A DNA stretch of 64,000 nucleotides from Chryseobacterium caseinilyticum (GTDB lineage: Bacteria; Bacteroidota; Bacteroidia; Flavobacteriales; Weeksellaceae): positions 1 to 64,000 of the forward strand of contig NZ_JACYFS010000005.1 in NCBI RefSeq assembly GCF_014837145.1, in the 5' to 3' direction. Numbering within the stretch: position 1 is the first letter of the stretch; every line of letters starts with the position of its first letter. The notes beneath the pieces are model-generated. The model was not told the DNA's origin and did not search any database. It saw only the letters and a list, made by a program, of their open reading frames with translations. The position numbers and the translations under genes were made by a program. Positions 61,222 through 64,000 of the stretch are shown piece after piece.

Positions 61222-61244
61222 AATCTGTCATATTGTAACAGATT
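61222..61244 (-). terminator. Possible weak terminator of array member 5
   Basis: A 7-bp stem AATCTGT / ACAGATT with a 9-nt loop, about 42 nt after the stop at 61287; followed on the minus strand by TATTAAAATTAAATT, not a clean T run. Confidence 0.35.
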
Positions 61245-61286
61245 CAATAAAAAAATGATGAAAAAAGCATAATGAAAAATTTGATC

Positions 61287-64000
61287 TTAATTTCGATTTT
61301 TAATAAGAATCCATCCCGAATGTGAAACCGGCAGTTTTGTGTCGGGTTCTGTCCATTTTAAGATGTACCAATATGTACCTGTTGAGAGGGTTCTTCCACC
61401 AGATTTTCCATCCCATATATAATTTTTGTCTAATGATTTGTAGACAGGTGCTCCGTAGCGATCTATGACCTCTATTGTTACATTTTGCTTTAACCGTAAA
61501 TCTGAGTAGTTTAAAATGTCATTATGACCGTCTCCATCGGGTGTAATTGCATTTACAAGATTGAGAATCAGAAATTCACTTATTACGGGTTGACAACCAT
61601 CTGCGCTCAAAACATATACCGTATGCGGACCTCTCGTAAGTCCACTGAACGTATTCGAAGACTGATAATCAATTCCATTCAGTGAAAATTGGTAAGGTGG
61701 CGTTCCGCCGATAACATTGATGGTAGCATTTGAGGCAGTGACTTGAATACTTGTAATGACGGGAGTTGGTGCTGTAGTAATTTTTACCTGTTGTCTGTAA
61801 ATACAGCCATTAAAGCCCAAATCAACAAAATAAATTCCTTCACCTACCGTAATGGATTGAGTAGTTGCCCCGTTACTCCATAGATATGAGGTGAATCCGA
61901 CTCCTGCGTTCAGAGTTGCCTTTTCACCGGAGCACACAACCTGATCTCTCAATGTATCAGATTTTCTGCCAGATTTTAAGTTGATTCTTAACGTTGCTGT
62001 ATTCGGGCACGCGTTGTTACTGATAAATCTTATGAAGTAAATTCCCGAATTTGTTACAACCTGTTGTGCTGCAATGGCATTTGTTCCTGCCTGTGCATTA
62101 GTCAAAGTGGAATGAAATGTAAGGGTGACGGCAGGATCTGTTGTAAACTGATTTTTGTAATCGTTGAGATTTACCGTCTCAGAACCGTTGATATCATTGT
62201 CGCATACCTGTGTGTTTAAATTATTTGTGATTAAGGTTATTTTGTTTCCAATCGTGAAATTGATTTGTCCAAAAGCAGTTGGGCAAGTACTGCTTCCATC
62301 TACTCTTACATAGACAATAGTATTTACTGTGTAAGTCCAGTTCGTAGGTAAAGTATTATTGTTTCCTGCGTTGGCATCGGTTTGACTTAAATAGTATCGG
62401 ACGGTAAAGTTGGCTGAATTTGCGACAATCTGAGAAGTTACTGTGTTAAAATTCACATTCAGAATTCCATCAAGATTATCATCACAAATGTTGGCGTTGA
62501 AATTAGCTACATTAATATTTGGAAGCATCTTGACTTCTATAGCCAGATTTCCTGTTTGGTAACACTGAGTACTGTTTGTAAATCTTAAATAAAAAATTCC
62601 CGTTGTTCCACCATTGATAATCTGTACCGCAGGAATAGTATTCATTCCAGTTTGTGCATCTGCCAGTGTACTGTGAAATGTAACTGCAGTTGTAGGATCC
62701 AAGGTGAATATATTTTTATAATTATTTAAATCTACCGTTTCAGAGCCATTATTGTCTGTGTCGCAAATTTGTAAAACATAAGTTGGGGTCAAGAGATGAA
62801 TTTTAGCTATAATTTTAAAATCAATTTTTCCGAAAGCGGGAGAACATCCATTGCTGCTTTCAACTCTTACAAAAACTGTTGTGTTTGCTGTGTAGCTCCA
62901 GTTGACTGGCAAGGTATTGTTGTTTCCGGCGCTGGCATCCGTTTGACTTAAGTAATATTTTGTAATAAAACTTCCTGAATTTGTTACAATTTGAGGAGTA
63001 ACTGTTGCAAAATTGATATTGATTGTTCCGTCACTGTCATCGTCACAGATATCAGCATTGAAATTACTTGTATTGATGTTAGGAGAAGGATTTACATTTA
63101 AATTGATTTGGGCAGTTTTTGAACATCCGAATGATGAAGTTACTTTAACATAAACTATTCCACTGGCCGAAGTATAAGTGGTGGGAATTGCAATTGGTGA
63201 TGTTAAGGCAGCATCTGAAAAATAACTGGAAGTAGTTCCGGCGTCTGAAGTAACTACTGCTGCAGTAAGGTCGAAAGTCGCATCGCTTGCGTTACTGCAT
63301 ATAGATAATGCCGCATTATTGATCTGAAGAACATCAATATTTACGGTGATTTTGAAATATTCAAAATCAGCAGGAGTTCCCGTGCCTTCAATATAATATG
63401 CAAAAACATCAATGGCATCCGACGTCAAACCTGAATTTGGAGTGTATGTTATTTGGCCATTTAGAGGATTTACTGTTGCCGTACCTAAAGAAGGGCTAGA
63501 TACAATTGTTGTTAAAGTGGGAGAGACCGATTGATTTGATGTTGTAAAGGCGGGAATTATTAATTTAGAATTACAACTTCCAATGTTGTAAGTTAAATTG
63601 GTAATCGGTGGGCAAACCGTGTAAGTGTAAACTGGAGTTAGTTTAGTCTCGCAATTGTTTTTAGTGACTGAGCAAGTGTAATTACCTGAGCCATATAATT
63701 CGGGGTTTATTGAATAAGTATTTGCGCCAGGTATAAGAACACCATTTAAAAACCATTGGTAAGAATCATACGAATTGTCAACCTGTAGAAGGTTTCCGAC
63801 ATAGCAATCTCCCGTTTTGGCTATTACGGGCACTGATGAAAACCCTGCAAAGTAGCCCCCATAGCCTACTGCGCCACTTCCAGCTGCTATTCCGGCTGTA
63901 ACAGACTTTGTAGAATTTACTGTGATGTTTCCTGAAATATTTGGTATAGAATACGTAACCCAATCTGGGTTTCCAGTTATCAGGTATGGTCCATTAGTGG
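61287..64000 (-). CDS. Giant surface protein, T9SS type B C-terminus (array member 5, partial at window edge)
   Basis: The frame is open from the stop at 61287 to the end of the window (about 904 residues seen); an apparent GTG start at 63833 is internal, since the residues before it (GAVGYGGYFAGFSS) match the same place in array member 4. The start and most of the N-terminal domain lie outside. Visible parts: Ig-like (TGDCYVGNLLQVDNSYDSYQWFLNG), Big-like, then four CDxDxDG-type modules (CDDDSDG, CDTDNNG, CDDNLDG, CDNDING), a LNAGVGFTSYLWSNGATT module and the type B C-terminus (NAITPDGDGHNDILNYSD, VIDRYGAPVYKS, SGWILIKNRN). Most similar to member 4. Confidence 0.9.
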   Translation of the reverse strand, partial: TNGPYLITGNPDWVTYSIPNISGNITVNSTKSVTAGIAAGSGAVGYGGYFAGFSSVPVIAKTGDCYVGNLLQVDNSYDSYQWFLNGVLIPGANTYSINPELYGSGNYTCSVTKNNCETKLTPVYTYTVCPPITNLTYNIGSCNSKLIIPAFTTSNQSVSPTLTTIVSSPSLGTATVNPLNGQITYTPNSGLTSDAIDVFAYYIEGTGTPADFEYFKITVNIDVLQINNAALSICSNASDATFDLTAAVVTSDAGTTSSYFSDAALTSPIAIPTTYTSASGIVYVKVTSSFGCSKTAQINLNVNPSPNINTSNFNADICDDDSDGTININFATVTPQIVTNSGSFITKYYLSQTDASAGNNNTLPVNWSYTANTTVFVRVESSNGCSPAFGKIDFKIIAKIHLLTPTYVLQICDTDNNGSETVDLNNYKNIFTLDPTTAVTFHSTLADAQTGMNTIPAVQIINGGTTGIFYLRFTNSTQCYQTGNLAIEVKMLPNINVANFNANICDDNLDGILNVNFNTVTSQIVANSANFTVRYYLSQTDANAGNNNTLPTNWTYTVNTIVYVRVDGSSTCPTAFGQINFTIGNKITLITNNLNTQVCDNDINGSETVNLNDYKNQFTTDPAVTLTFHSTLTNAQAGTNAIAAQQVVTNSGIYFIRFISNNACPNTATLRINLKSGRKSDTLRDQVVCSGEKATLNAGVGFTSYLWSNGATTQSITVGEGIYFVDLGFNGCIYRQQVKITTAPTPVITSIQVTASNATINVIGGTPPYQFSLNGIDYQSSNTFSGLTRGPHTVYVLSADGCQPVISEFLILNLVNAITPDGDGHNDILNYSDLRLKQNVTIEVIDRYGAPVYKSLDKNYIWDGKSGGRTLSTGTYWYILKWTEPDTKLPVSHSGWILIKNRN

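Noticed and set aside
63833..63833. GTG at 63833 as the start of the last array gene
   Set aside because: The same frame continues upstream with residues matching the paralog, so the gene is cut by the window edge, not started here.
47184..64000. CRISPR or short tandem DNA repeats in the adhesin array
   Set aside because: Similarity is at the protein-module level with diverged DNA. No regular direct repeats with unique spacers are visible.

Overview
The window looks like a chromosomal segment of a Flavobacteriia member, most likely Chryseobacterium or a close relative (Weeksellaceae). The reasons are the AT-rich DNA, many type IX secretion (T9SS) substrates of both sorting types, GLPGLI, DUF4407, DUF1501/DUF1800 and GIN-domain proteins, a type B ribosomal protein L31, and Bacteroidetes-style promoters (TTTG, a gap of about 19 bases, TAnnTTTG). 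The species call is inference. No T9SS machinery gene, tRNA or CRISPR array was seen.

Layout. Bases 1-160 hold a 5S rRNA, the end of an rRNA operon, and its terminator. Bases 467-5749 (minus strand) hold a compact five-gene operon: a pilin-like subunit, a PapD/DUF916-like chaperone, a 905-residue outer-membrane barrel flanked by beta-sandwich domains, a second pilin-like paralog, and a small secreted protein with a Cys pair. It resembles a chaperone-usher fibre system but has no recognisable classical usher, and it is my main candidate for an undescribed system. Bases 6036-13065 carry an Omp85-family protein, an SDR oxidoreductase, a MazG-like/WG-repeat/aroA operon and a beta-helix lipoprotein. 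Bases 13249-19159 (plus) carry L31, a GlmU-like protein, an ECF sigma/putative anti-sigma/GIN-domain operon and guaB. Bases 19424-23850 hold two Delta-60-repeat T9SS proteins, a T9SS protein and a secreted tail-collar protein. Bases 23970-30722 hold DUF4407, a lipoprotein, ruvC, a serine hydrolase, and a rearranged block in which two CxxC paralogs surround a Dph6-like gene, a GLPGLI gene and a 70-bp broken copy of the Dph6-like 5' end.

A complete IS3-family element (30796-32187) lies just downstream of icmF (fused isobutyryl-CoA mutase). It appears to have separated icmF from its terminator. Then come a T9SS META-like protein, a small membrane protein, rplM-rpsI, rpsB, a RelE/ParE toxin-antitoxin pair, a DUF1800/DUF1501 pair, three related small exported proteins, trmB, and a gene whose start lies in a perfect 11-bp inverted repeat.

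From 47184 to the right edge (17 kb) there is a tandem array of five giant paralogous surface proteins. Each has an IgGFc-binding-like N-terminus (not visible in the last one), Ig/Big-like modules and a type B T9SS (gliding-motility) C-terminus. The four complete genes each have their own TAnnTTTG element, and several have their own terminator. The last gene runs off the window. The fibre-like operon, the adhesin array and the other secreted proteins make this mostly a cell-surface region interleaved with housekeeping genes.
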